The notes: generated from the letters alone by a model not told the origin. A DNA stretch of 64,000 nucleotides from Dethiosulfovibrio peptidovorans DSM 11002 (GCF_000172975.1 NZ_ABTR02000001.1:2332501-2396500), one strand, 5' to 3'. Shown: positions 26,648 through 34,120, counted from the stretch's first letter. Translations and numbers: made by a program.

Positions 26648-26662
26648 TATTATCGGTCACCC

Positions 26663-27937
26663 CTAACGGCGTATCAGTTCAGCCCGTGCCTTACGGGCGT
26701 TGGAGAGGACTTCTTCCTCGTCCTGTCCGGGAAATTCCCCGTTTATGTAGATCCAGCTACCGTCCACCATGGTTCCCGCCACGTCGGAGGAGGAACCGGC
26801 ATATACCAGGAATACCCCCAGGTTATCCTCGTTCACCCCTATATAGTTGGGGCCATCCAGATCGACCAGGACCAAGTCGGCTTTCCAGCCCTCTCTGATC
26901 AGTCCGGCTTTCTCGAACCCCAGAGCTCGATAGCCCTTGTAGGTGGCCCCGTCCAGTATCTCCTTAGCGGTCACGATGGACGGATCTCTCAAGACCCCCT
27001 TATGGATCAACGTCGCGGTTCTCAGCTCGCCCCACATATCGAGACGGTTGTTGCTGGCGGCTCCGTCGGTGCCCAAGGCCACCGAAACACCTTTGGAGAG
27101 CATAGAGCTGACTGGAGCCACCCCGCTGCCGAGCTTCAGATTGCTGCCAGGATTGTGTACCACCGTGGCCGGTACCCTCGAAAGATCGGAGAGCCCGTCC
27201 TCTGGAAACCAGACACAGTGAGCCAGTATGAGTCCAGAAACGTCGCACAGTCCGGTCTTCTCCAGATATTCCATGGCACCTGTTCCAAACTCGTCCTTCA
27301 GGTATCCCAGCTCCCATTCCGCCTCGAGATAGTGAAGGTGTACGGACATACCATTATCCTTGGCGGAGGAGGCTATCTTCTTCATGGCGTCTAATGGTAC
27401 CGTATAGGGAGCATGGGGGCCCATCTGCACCGTTACCATGGGATCATCTTTATATCTATCGGCCAGAGCAAGCGATTCCTCTATTTTGGATTCGTCGTCT
27501 CCGACTATGCCGCGGCAGATCCCTGCCCTCATACCGCATGCCTTGGCGGCTTCTGCCACTTTGTCCATTTCGAAGTACATATCGCCGAAACAGGTGGTAC
27601 CGGAAGAGGCCATCTCCATGAGGGCGGATCGGGTTCCCCAGTATATTCTCTCCGGGTTGAGGTTAGCCTCGACCGGCCAGATTTGTTCTTCCAGCCACTC
27701 TTTTAGAGGCCTCTCCTCTCCCAACCCCCTCAGAAGGCTCATGGCGGCATGGGTATGACAGTTCACGAAACCGGGTAGCACCGCCATCCGTCCCTTGCCG
27801 TCCACCACATCGTCTCCGATCAGGCTTCCTGCCTTCTCGACCGATGATATTTTTCCGTCCTCGATCAGGATATCGCCGGACCTCGCAGAATCCATCGATC
27901 CGTCGAGAAACATCACGTCCTTCAGAAGCATCGTCAT
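26663..27937 (-). CDS. mtaD: MTA/SAH deaminase-type amidohydrolase
   Basis: A 424-residue amidohydrolase of the 5'-methylthioadenosine/S-adenosylhomocysteine deaminase (MtaD/DadD) family, which converts the adenine of these nucleosides to hypoxanthine. Metal ligands are seen in GFVNCHTHAAMSLLRGLGE (HxH), VQMGPHAPYTVP, SVHLHYLEAEWE (the usual HxxE site), ILAHCVWF and LGTDGAASNNRLDMW (Asp). The first ATG at 27937 is used because GGAGGGAG lies seven bases upstream. It follows ahcY by four bases and mtnA beyond it, placing it in a cluster that processes by-products of S-adenosylmethionine. Other deaminated substrates (5'-deoxyadenosine, adenosine) are possible. Confidence 0.87.
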   Translation of the reverse strand: MTMLLKDVMFLDGSMDSARSGDILIEDGKISSVEKAGSLIGDDVVDGKGRMAVLPGFVNCHTHAAMSLLRGLGEERPLKEWLEEQIWPVEANLNPERIYWGTRSALMEMASSGTTCFGDMYFEMDKVAEAAKACGMRAGICRGIVGDDESKIEESLALADRYKDDPMVTVQMGPHAPYTVPLDAMKKIASSAKDNGMSVHLHYLEAEWELGYLKDEFGTGAMEYLEKTGLCDVSGLILAHCVWFPEDGLSDLSRVPATVVHNPGSNLKLGSGVAPVSSMLSKGVSVALGTDGAASNNRLDMWGELRTATLIHKGVLRDPSIVTAKEILDGATYKGYRALGFEKAGLIREGWKADLVLVDLDGPNYIGVNEDNLGVFLVYAGSSSDVAGTMVDGSWIYINGEFPGQDEEEVLSNARKARAELIRR

Positions 27938-27941
27938 GAAC

Positions 27942-29192
27942 TCACTCCCTCCAGTCCACCATATAGGCCTTCTGAGACTCTGAAAGCTCGTCCAAAGAGA
28001 CTCCCAGGGACTCCAGCTTGGTGGATACGACCAGACGGTCGATGTCCTCCGGAACCGGATAAAGTCTGGACTCCATGTCCCCGTGGCTCCTTTGAATATG
28101 GAGGGCGGACAGAAGCTGCAAGGCGAAGCTGAGATCCATTATCTCTATGGGATGTCCGTCTCCCGCCGCCAGGTTAACCAGGCGTCCCTCCCCCAGGAGG
28201 TAGATATTCCGGCCATCCTTCGTCCTATAGCAGGTAACGTTGGGTCTGACCTCGGAGACACTGGAGGCTATCGAGGTCAGATCGGACTTTGATATCTCCA
28301 CATCGAAATGTCCTGCGTTGCCCAGTATGACTCCATCTTTCATCTTATCCATGTGCCTGGCGTTTATGACGTCCAGGTTGCCGGTCAAGGTGAGGAAGAT
28401 ATCTCCCAGGGGAGCGGCGGAATCCATGGTCATTACCTCGTGGCCGTCCATAAGGGCCTCGAACGCCCTGTGAGGGTTTATCTCGGTCACGACCACCCTG
28501 GCACCCAGGGCCTTTGCCCTCATGGCGACCCCTCTGCCACACCATCCGTAGCCTGCGACCACCACGACCTTGCCGGCTATGAGGCTGTTGGTGGTCCTCA
28601 TCACCCCGTCCCACACGGACTGACCGGTGCCGTAGCGGTTGTCGAAAAGGTACTTGCTGTCCGCATCGTTGACGGAGATCATCGGAAAGGGGAGAATTCC
28701 CTGTCTCTCCATAGCCTTGAGCCTCTTGACCCCCGAGGTGGTCTCCTCCGAACCGCCTTTGACCTTTCCGATAAGGTCCTTCCTCTCGTCCAACAAGGTC
28801 GCCACTAGGTCGGCTCCGTCGTCGACTATTATCTCCGGATCGCTGCTCAACACGTCTCTCAGATAACCGAAGTAGCTGTCGTGATCCATGCCTCTGTGGC
28901 TAAACACGTGCACCCCCTCGGAGACCAGGGCGGCGCAGACATCGTCCTGAGTGGAAAGGGGGTTGCTGCCAGCGGCGAAGATCTCTGCTCCCAAACGAGC
29001 GAAGGTCCTCAACAGACAGGCGGTTTTAGCCTCTAGATGAAGACAGGCGGCCAATCGCACACCGTCGAAGGGTCTCTCGCCGGAGTAACGCCTCTCCAAC
29101 GACGAAAGGACCGGCATATATTGCCAGGCCCAATCCAGTTTCTGCTTGCCTTTAGGGGCCATATCCATGTCGGCCACGGAAAAATCCCTCAT
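27942..29192 (-). CDS. ahcY: Adenosylhomocysteinase homologue, possibly S-inosylhomocysteine hydrolase
   Basis: NAD-dependent hydrolase of the AhcY family, 416 residues, the shorter type. Catalytic residues are kept: His52, Lys180 and Asp184 (NDADSKYLFDNRYG), and the NAD-binding motif GYGWCG (Gly214, Gly216, Gly219). In classical enzymes the stretch CLHMTVETA carries Thr and Glu/Gln that contact the adenine ring; here it reads CLHLEAKTA, so these are Glu54 and Lys56. The C-terminus ends at QKAYMVDWRE and lacks the Lys/Tyr tail that reaches the neighbouring subunit's NAD. A deaminase gene follows directly. Together this makes S-inosylhomocysteine a candidate substrate, as described for the Methanocaldococcus jannaschii homologue; plain SAH hydrolysis remains possible. 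It overlaps the mtnA stop. Confidence 0.88.
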   Translation of the reverse strand: MRDFSVADMDMAPKGKQKLDWAWQYMPVLSSLERRYSGERPFDGVRLAACLHLEAKTACLLRTFARLGAEIFAAGSNPLSTQDDVCAALVSEGVHVFSHRGMDHDSYFGYLRDVLSSDPEIIVDDGADLVATLLDERKDLIGKVKGGSEETTSGVKRLKAMERQGILPFPMISVNDADSKYLFDNRYGTGQSVWDGVMRTTNSLIAGKVVVVAGYGWCGRGVAMRAKALGARVVVTEINPHRAFEALMDGHEVMTMDSAAPLGDIFLTLTGNLDVINARHMDKMKDGVILGNAGHFDVEISKSDLTSIASSVSEVRPNVTCYRTKDGRNIYLLGEGRLVNLAAGDGHPIEIMDLSFALQLLSALHIQRSHGDMESRLYPVPEDIDRLVVSTKLESLGVSLDELSESQKAYMVDWRE

Positions 29193-30211
29193 CTATCAGC
29201 ACATCCTCTCTCGTCTTTTGGACGGCGGTCAATCGCCTCCGCTATGGATTCGATGTAGGGAGGTCTGAGAACCCCCATCTCCGTAACTATGGCGGTCACG
29301 TTCTCGCATGGAGTGACGTCGAACCCTGGGTTCCATACCGGAACATCATCCGGTATGAGTTTCGAACTATAAGGAGATCTTATCTCCGAACCGTCTCGCT
29401 CCTCTATAGGTATGCCATCTCCGTCGGAAAGACCTTCGTCGAAGGTACTCATAGGGGCAGCTACGTAAAAAGGCACCCCGTGGGCCTTCGCGACAATGGA
29501 AAGTCCGTAGGTACCTATCTTGTTGGCGGTATCGCCGTTCATCGCTATCCGATCCGCTCCGACCAGGACGGCGCCTATTTTCTCTCTTTTCATCAGCCAG
29601 GCCGCCATTCCATCGGTCATGACCGTGACGTCTATCCCGTCCTCCCTAAGCTCCCAGGCGGTAAGACGTCCTCCCTGAAGCCTAGGACGGGTCTCGTCGG
29701 CGTATACCCGAATTCTCTTGCCGGAACGCACGCAAGATCTGAGAACGCCGAGAGCGGTTCCCCAGCCTGCTGTAGCGATGGCTCCGGCGTTGCAGTGGGT
29801 GACGACATTAGCCCCGTCCGGTATGAGGTTGGCTCCGTTTTCCCCGATGGCCTTGTTTATATTTAGATCTTCCCTGTGTATCGCCACTGCCTCATCGACG
29901 ACAGCAACAGGAGAGGCTCCGACTACCCTGTCCATTCTCTCTAGGGCCCAGCGAAGGTTTACCGCCGTGGGGCGAGTTGACATCAAAAGAAATCTGGCCT
30001 CCAGCATGTCCTCTCCGGCCAGACGGGCCAAAGCCATGCCGTAGGCTGCCGCTACCCCGATGGCAGGAGCACCTCGCACTACCATGGACTTTATGGCGGA
30101 GGCGACCTCTTCGCAGGTTTTACAACGGACAAAGGAAACCTCCCAGGGAAGTTTCGTCTGGTCCAAAAGGGAGAGCTCCCCTTCGTTCCATTTCAACGTA
30201 TCGGGGACCAT
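29189..30211 (-). CDS. mtnA: MtnA, methylthioribose-1-phosphate isomerase
   Basis: Isomerises 5-methylthioribose 1-phosphate (or 5-deoxyribose 1-phosphate) to the ribulose 1-phosphate. The 340-residue length is typical. Motifs: VRGAPAIGVAAAYGMAL, THCNAGAIATAGWGTALGVL with the catalytic Cys, VYADETRPRLQGGRLTAWEL, GADRIAMNGDTANKIGTY with the catalytic Asp, and FYVAAP. The ATG at 30211 follows AAAAGGAG. It is followed by ahcY and mtaD in one operon. Lower enzymes of the full methionine-salvage cycle (mtnB, C, D, K) are not in the window. Confidence 0.94.
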   Translation of the reverse strand: MVPDTLKWNEGELSLLDQTKLPWEVSFVRCKTCEEVASAIKSMVVRGAPAIGVAAAYGMALARLAGEDMLEARFLLMSTRPTAVNLRWALERMDRVVGASPVAVVDEAVAIHREDLNINKAIGENGANLIPDGANVVTHCNAGAIATAGWGTALGVLRSCVRSGKRIRVYADETRPRLQGGRLTAWELREDGIDVTVMTDGMAAWLMKREKIGAVLVGADRIAMNGDTANKIGTYGLSIVAKAHGVPFYVAAPMSTFDEGLSDGDGIPIEERDGSEIRSPYSSKLIPDDVPVWNPGFDVTPCENVTAIVTEMGVLRPPYIESIAEAIDRRPKDERGCADR

Positions 30212-30215
30212 CCAA

Positions 30216-31442
30216 TCAGCTCCTTTTCAAAACACACGACGACTCCACTCGACAGTAGGCTCTCCCGTCCAGAAAGTCGAGGGATATCTTTTTACCGGGA
30301 GCCATGGACTTTACCGAAGAGACGGGAGTACCGGTTTCGTCTCGACAGGAAACGTAACCTTTTCCCAGAATCCTCAGGGGGGAGGCCCCGTCCAAAGCCG
30401 CCGAAAGCCCTGCAAGCCTCCCGATCTCGCTAACGACCGTCTTTTCCGTCGCGGACACGGCTCTACGAGACAGGCCATCGACGTCCTTTTTAAGACGATC
30501 GATATCTCCCGCCACCAGTCGAGTCAGGAGGGTCTCCCTGTCGACCACACGGGTGGCGAGTCTATCGATCTCCCTCTCCATCGCCTTTTTAAGACGGTTT
30601 TTGCCGTTGGAAAGAAGGCTGTAGAGATAGGTCCTGTCGGGGACGACCGCCTCTGCGGCCTCCGAGGGAGTGGCACAACGCATGTCCGCCGCCATGTCGG
30701 ACAGTGTGAAGTCGACCTGATGCCCTACTCCCACTACGACCGGAACGGGACAAGAGGAGATGGACCTCACCACCGTCTCGTCGTCGAAAGGATTGAGGTC
30801 TCCTCTGCTCCCTCCACCTCTGACGAGCAACACGGCATCGGCAGGCAAAAAAGACGGCACCTTCGCAAAGGCCTCGGCGATCTCGTCCGGACCGTCGACT
30901 CCCTGTACGGTAGCGGGAATGAGGACCAATTCCACCGACGGATTTCTGGTCCCCATAACCTTTACCACGTCCCTGAAGGCCGCTCCGGTGGCGGAGGTTA
31001 TACACAGTACCCTCTCCGGGTAGGGAGGGATAGGCCTTTTCCTCTCAGGAGCGAAAATCCCTTCCTTGGAGAGCTTCGCCCTGAGCTCTTCCTTCGCCCT
31101 CGAGATGGCCCCTTTACCCAAGGGGAAAAGCCTCCTGGCGTACAACTGGTATATTCCTCTCTGAGGATAGGAGGACACCCGCCCACCGACGACGACCTCG
31201 TCACCGGGACGAGGCCATTTGACGACCCCGGCGGCGTCGGACCTGAAGAGGACCCCGGCTATACGGCTCTCTCGCCCGGAGAGGGTGAAGTAGCAATGAC
31301 CGCTGCTGTGTCGTTTCAAGTCTACGATCTCGCCATGGACCGCTATTTTACCCATTCCCGGGTAACTCTCTATCGCCTCTTTTATCCTAAAGGACAGGTC
31401 GTCTACCGAGAGGATCCCCTTGTTGGATACGGCCTCACTCAT
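30216..31442 (-). CDS. xseA: Exonuclease VII large subunit
   Basis: Catalytic subunit of the single-strand exonuclease VII. The 408-residue protein has an N-terminal OB fold (VDDLSFRIKEAIESYPGM, VHGEIVDLKRHSSGHCYFTL), then the nuclease core with TSATGAAFRDVVKVM, LIPATVQG, RGGGSRGDLNPFDDE and VGVGHQVDFTLSDMAADMR, followed by coiled-coil helices. The ATG at 31442 overlaps the nusB stop (ATGA-type). A gene for the small subunit XseB is not seen beside it or elsewhere in the window. It is slightly short for the family, the loss being in the C-terminal helices. Confidence 0.93.
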   Translation of the reverse strand: MSEAVSNKGILSVDDLSFRIKEAIESYPGMGKIAVHGEIVDLKRHSSGHCYFTLSGRESRIAGVLFRSDAAGVVKWPRPGDEVVVGGRVSSYPQRGIYQLYARRLFPLGKGAISRAKEELRAKLSKEGIFAPERKRPIPPYPERVLCITSATGAAFRDVVKVMGTRNPSVELVLIPATVQGVDGPDEIAEAFAKVPSFLPADAVLLVRGGGSRGDLNPFDDETVVRSISSCPVPVVVGVGHQVDFTLSDMAADMRCATPSEAAEAVVPDRTYLYSLLSNGKNRLKKAMEREIDRLATRVVDRETLLTRLVAGDIDRLKKDVDGLSRRAVSATEKTVVSEIGRLAGLSAALDGASPLRILGKGYVSCRDETGTPVSSVKSMAPGKKISLDFLDGRAYCRVESSCVLKRS

Positions 31443-31866
31443 CGTCTTCCGGCATGGCGCGGACTATCCTGGCCAGGGCTCCGTTCACGAACCTGCCGGA
31501 TTCGTCGGTACCGAAGACCTTGACCAGCTCAACTGCCTCGGATATGGCTACCGGGACAGGGACGACACGGGCTATCAGGCCTTCGTATACGGCCAACCGT
31601 ATGGCCGCGCGGTCTACTGCGACCATACGGTCCCCTCTCCACCCCACGACGTTGACGTTTATGAGGTTGTCTATCTCTCCCAGATGATCCATGACCCCCA
31701 AGACGAGGGCTCTGACGCCCGTTTCGACATCGATCTCGTCCTCGAAGGAAAAATCGTTCAACGCTTTCTCGGCATCGTGTTTTTTGGTCACGTCCATGGA
31801 ATAAAGAAGCTGAAGAGCCACCTCCCGGGCCCGATGTTTTTTATAATGACCTCGTCCGACCTTCAA
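31435..31866 (-). CDS. nusB: NusB, transcription antitermination factor
   Basis: RNA-binding helical protein that with NusE (S10) binds boxA in rRNA leaders. The 143-residue product has the N-terminal KKHRAREVALQLLYSMDV and the C-terminal DRAAIRLAVYEGL, VAISEAVELVKVFGTDES and RFVNGALARIVR that define the family. The start is TTG at 31866 in the overlap TTGA with the upstream gene's stop, preceded by AAGGAG; a longer reading from 31908 overlaps that gene and lacks homology. The efp/asp23/nusB/xseA order resembles Firmicutes. Confidence 0.92.
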   Translation of the reverse strand: MKVGRGHYKKHRAREVALQLLYSMDVTKKHDAEKALNDFSFEDEIDVETGVRALVLGVMDHLGEIDNLINVNVVGWRGDRMVAVDRAAIRLAVYEGLIARVVPVPVAISEAVELVKVFGTDESGRFVNGALARIVRAMPEDDE

Positions 31867-32345
31867 TCCATCATCTCCTTGAAAAACCTGGCGATCCGAG
31901 AGGTCCAATGCTGCCCCTTATCGGAACGAAAGAAAAAAACAAATCCGTAAAAAACGGCGCCTGCCAGAAGACATTCCAGGGTTCCCTTAAGTCCAAGCTT
32001 CAAAAGGGCCGCCATAACGGCGCCAATTATGCCCCAGAAGTAAGGCCGTTCCGTCAACCCCGGACCGTTCTCGCCCTCCACGTCGGAGACGTGCTTCCAC
32101 GAGACAACTGCATCGAGCCCGAGAGCCTCGAGACGTTCCGTCAGCTCCTCCGACGTCGACAGCTTATCCAGATACAACGTGGTATCGCTCAAGACCAGGG
32201 AGAGAAAAATCTGATTTTTCTCTCCTAAAAACTCAATATCTCTACAGCTGACGCCTTCGGGAAGATAGCTCTCCACGAAAGCCTTCAACCCTAACGTAGA
32301 AAGCCAGATTCTACCTCGACCGTTGTCCATCCACTTTACGTACAC
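31863..32345 (-). CDS. Membrane protein next to asp23 and nusB, possible inverted AmaP-like anchor
   Basis: A 160-residue protein of no firmly recognised family. Residues 1-100 are soluble and predicted mixed alpha/beta, beginning NGRGRIWLSTLGLKAFVES and ending LEALGLDAVVSWKHV, a layout that recalls a worn Asp23-type domain. Residues 103-139 form a hydrophobic hairpin (GIIGAVMAALLKLGLKG, then LAGAVFYGFVFFF) like the small DUF2273 proteins near asp23 genes, and a basic, aromatic tail follows. In S. aureus AmaP the membrane segments come first. The start is GTG at 32345 five bases after GGAGG. A terminator-like hairpin lies directly upstream, and nusB overlaps downstream. The relation to AmaP is inference. 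Confidence 0.6.
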   Translation of the reverse strand: MYVKWMDNGRGRIWLSTLGLKAFVESYLPEGVSCRDIEFLGEKNQIFLSLVLSDTTLYLDKLSTSEELTERLEALGLDAVVSWKHVSDVEGENGPGLTERPYFWGIIGAVMAALLKLGLKGTLECLLAGAVFYGFVFFFRSDKGQHWTSRIARFFKEMMD

Positions 32346-32361
32346 GGTGGCCTCCTAAATC

Positions 32362-32391
32362 AAAAAAGGCCGACTCGAACTCGAGCCGACC
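32362..32391 (-). terminator. Terminator-like hairpin between asp23 and the membrane-protein gene
   Basis: On the minus strand GGTCGGCTCGA, GT loop, TCGAGTCGGCC and TTTTTT. The T-run ends 16 bases before the GTG start of the next gene and overlaps its ribosome-site region, so no promoter fits between. This is a strong intrinsic terminator by shape, but it must be leaky, or the downstream genes need another promoter. Confidence 0.75.
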
Positions 32392-32397
32392 CTCAAG

Positions 32398-32949
32398 CTA
32401 TTCCTGGTCCTTTGATTGCGTCTCGGAACGCTCGTCTATCGCCTCGTTATCATCTCGGGGTTCCTCTTCCGTAGACTCGGTCGGTTCGACGACTTCCCCT
32501 GAGGACTCGTCGACCTTCGGTTCGTCGAAGTACACTCCTTGAACGTATATGTTGACGTAGTTGACGGCGTAACCAGTCATCCCTTCCAACTCGTTTTTCA
32601 CTGTCTCCTGGACATCCCAGGCCAAGTCGGGAATTCGAAGACCGTATTTCACCATGAGAAAAGCGTCGACCGAGATGGACGGATTCTCTCCCTCGTCAAC
32701 GTAGACCTTTACTCCCTCGGTCACCTTTCGTCCCAGTCCGAGCTTCGAAGCGATTCCGGAGCTTGCCGGTTGAATGCCGTTAACCTTCTGAAGAGCCTGT
32801 CTGGCAAGCTCCGTTATGACATCCTCGGATATATGGACCTTCCCGGCCACGTCTCCCGAAAGCTCGCTCTCCGCCTCGGCGACGGCGCTCTCTACATCGA
32901 CGATCTCAGTTTTTTCCGTCTCGACCACAGTGTGATTCATATCATCCAT
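32398..32949 (-). CDS. Asp23/Gls24 family protein
   Basis: The 183-residue protein has the Asp23 domain in its middle (about 38-145): VHISEDVITELARQALQ, then NGIQPASSGIASKLGLG, VKVYVDEGENPSISVDAFLM and KYGLRIPDLAWDVQETVK, ending VNYVNIYVQGVYFDE. The ends are acidic and low in complexity. Family members are small, abundant cytosolic or membrane-near proteins in Gram-positive bacteria and relatives, tied to envelope stress; the molecular role is not established. It lies before nusB, as in B. subtilis yqhY, with the putative membrane partner following it. Confidence 0.88.
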   Translation of the reverse strand: MDDMNHTVVETEKTEIVDVESAVAEAESELSGDVAGKVHISEDVITELARQALQKVNGIQPASSGIASKLGLGRKVTEGVKVYVDEGENPSISVDAFLMVKYGLRIPDLAWDVQETVKNELEGMTGYAVNYVNIYVQGVYFDEPKVDESSGEVVEPTESTEEEPRDDNEAIDERSETQSKDQE

Positions 32950-32956
32950 GGGTCAA

Positions 32957-33397
32957 TCATTCCTCCTCGAGCTCGACCTCGGAAGGCGCAAAGGTCCTCC
33001 TGCAGTTGGGACATTGGGCTGTATCGTTTTCATCGCATAGGTCCGGTCTGTAGTAGAACATGGTGGAACAATAGGGACAAAGTATCGGCCGATAGAGGTC
33101 GACCCCCTCCGGTTCGTCTCCCTCCGCGATGAGGACGTCCTCTTGGTCCAAGACCCGCTCGCCCAACCATCCTTCCTCGATGGCGTCCAGATCCTCACCC
33201 AGCCCATCGCAGTAATCGGAAAGATCCATCAGTTCTTCCGTTAAGGCCACCAAGGATTCATCCTGCCGATCCATGTCGTCCACTACGGCGTCGAGGGCCT
33301 CGACGATAGCACCGTACAGGGCCATTTCAAAATCGTCCCTCGGCGTTCCCGCATCGAGCAATCCCTTAATATAGGCTATCTTCTCCCTCGCACTCAT
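32957..33397 (-). CDS. Zinc-ribbon protein of the CD1247 N-terminal type
   Basis: A 146-residue acidic protein. The N-terminal half is helical (REKIAYIKGLLDAG, then repeated acidic heptads to about residue 75) and includes DMDRQDESLVALTEELMDLSDY. The C-terminal part has two CxxC pairs, CPYC and CPNC, about 20 residues apart, plus an intervening Cys, forming a zinc ribbon. Such proteins lie beside efp or asp23 in several anaerobes; the function is not known. The start at ATG 33397 fits the beginning of the helical domain. Confidence 0.7.
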   Translation of the reverse strand: MSAREKIAYIKGLLDAGTPRDDFEMALYGAIVEALDAVVDDMDRQDESLVALTEELMDLSDYCDGLGEDLDAIEEGWLGERVLDQEDVLIAEGDEPEGVDLYRPILCPYCSTMFYYRPDLCDENDTAQCPNCRRTFAPSEVELEEE

Positions 33398-33427
33398 CCC
33401 GAACCTCCTCAGACAACGATAGAGGAC

Positions 33428-34000
33428 CTACTTCTTGGCGCGTTCCAGATAAGCCCCCGTCCTGGTATCTACCACTATATCCTCTCCGACCTCCACGAAC
33501 ATCGGCACAGTCACGGTAAGCCCCGTCTCGGTGGTCGCGGGCTTTCCTCCGCCGGAGGCGGTATCTCCCTTGAAGTTAGGAGACGTCTCTATGATCTTCA
33601 GGGTCACGCTGTTAGGCAGCTCTATTCCCATGATCCTCTCTCCGTACATCTCCAGGGTAACCTCGATATTGTCCGTCAGGTATTTGATGGCCTTGCCCAG
33701 CACCTCGGTGGAAAGATAGATCTGATCGTAGCTTACCATGTCCATAAAGACATAGCTATCTCCGTCCTGGTATAGAAACTGAGCGGGCTTCTCCTCGAAG
33801 ACGATCCTGTCGAATTTCTCTCCGGAGCGGAAAGCATTCTCTATGATGGATCCGGTATCGAGGTTTCTCAACTTGGTCTTTACGACCGCTCCGCCTCTTC
33901 CCATCTTGTGGTGCTGAAACTCTACGACCTCCCACATTCCTTCCTGCCACACTATCTTGATGCCGGGGTAAAACTTGCTTGTATCCACTACCTGTGCCAT
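33428..34000 (-). CDS. efp: Elongation factor P
   Basis: Relieves ribosome stalling at proline stretches by binding beside the P-site tRNA. The 190-residue protein has three beta-barrel domains: an N-terminal KOW-like domain, a middle OB domain with YVFMDMVSYDQIYLSTEVLG and a C-terminal OB domain ending VDTRTGAYLERAKK. The loop that reaches the peptidyl-transfer centre reads HHKMGRGGAVVKTKLRN: Arg35 stands where E. coli or B. subtilis have the modified Lys and Met33 where Pro usually is. It could act unmodified, or be modified by an enzyme not in this window. It has a strong own promoter and a good ribosome site (AGGAGG). Confidence 0.95.
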   Translation of the reverse strand: MAQVVDTSKFYPGIKIVWQEGMWEVVEFQHHKMGRGGAVVKTKLRNLDTGSIIENAFRSGEKFDRIVFEEKPAQFLYQDGDSYVFMDMVSYDQIYLSTEVLGKAIKYLTDNIEVTLEMYGERIMGIELPNSVTLKIIETSPNFKGDTASGGGKPATTETGLTVTVPMFVEVGEDIVVDTRTGAYLERAKK

Positions 34001-34040
34001 CTATGAACCTCCTAGTTCGTGTCGCGTCTCGAATAGCACA

Positions 34041-34070
34041 ATAATACGGACTTATGACCGTACCTGTCAA
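34041..34070 (-). promoter_or_regulatory. Sigma-70-type promoter of the efp operon
   Basis: Minus-strand TTGACA (34065-34070), an 18-bp spacer and TATTAT (34041-34046). The start near 34034 gives efp a leader of about 34 bases. It is the best-looking promoter in the window and probably drives efp, the zinc-ribbon gene and asp23, and by read-through more of the genes down to the S1-domain protein. Confidence 0.8.
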
Positions 34071-34081
34071 CGTCGATTATC

Positions 34082-34120
34082 CCTATGGCGAAGGGATCAA
34101 AGGTCCCATCGCTCTATAGG
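34082..34120 (-). terminator. Hairpin at the end of the pilus operon
   Basis: On the minus strand CCTATAGAGCGATGGGA, a CCTTTGA loop holding the pilQ stop codon, and TCCCTTCGCCATAGG pair with small internal bulges. No T tract follows (GATAATCG), so it may protect the 3' end or slow polymerase rather than end transcription by itself. Confidence 0.4.

Noticed and set aside
30000-31442. xseB next to xseA
   Set aside because: The gap between xseA and mtnA is four bases and no small helical frame of that kind lies nearby.
30060-31523. A 487-codon plus-strand frame opposite xseA
   Set aside because: It crosses xseA and parts of mtnA and nusB on the opposite strand, with no resemblance to a protein family.
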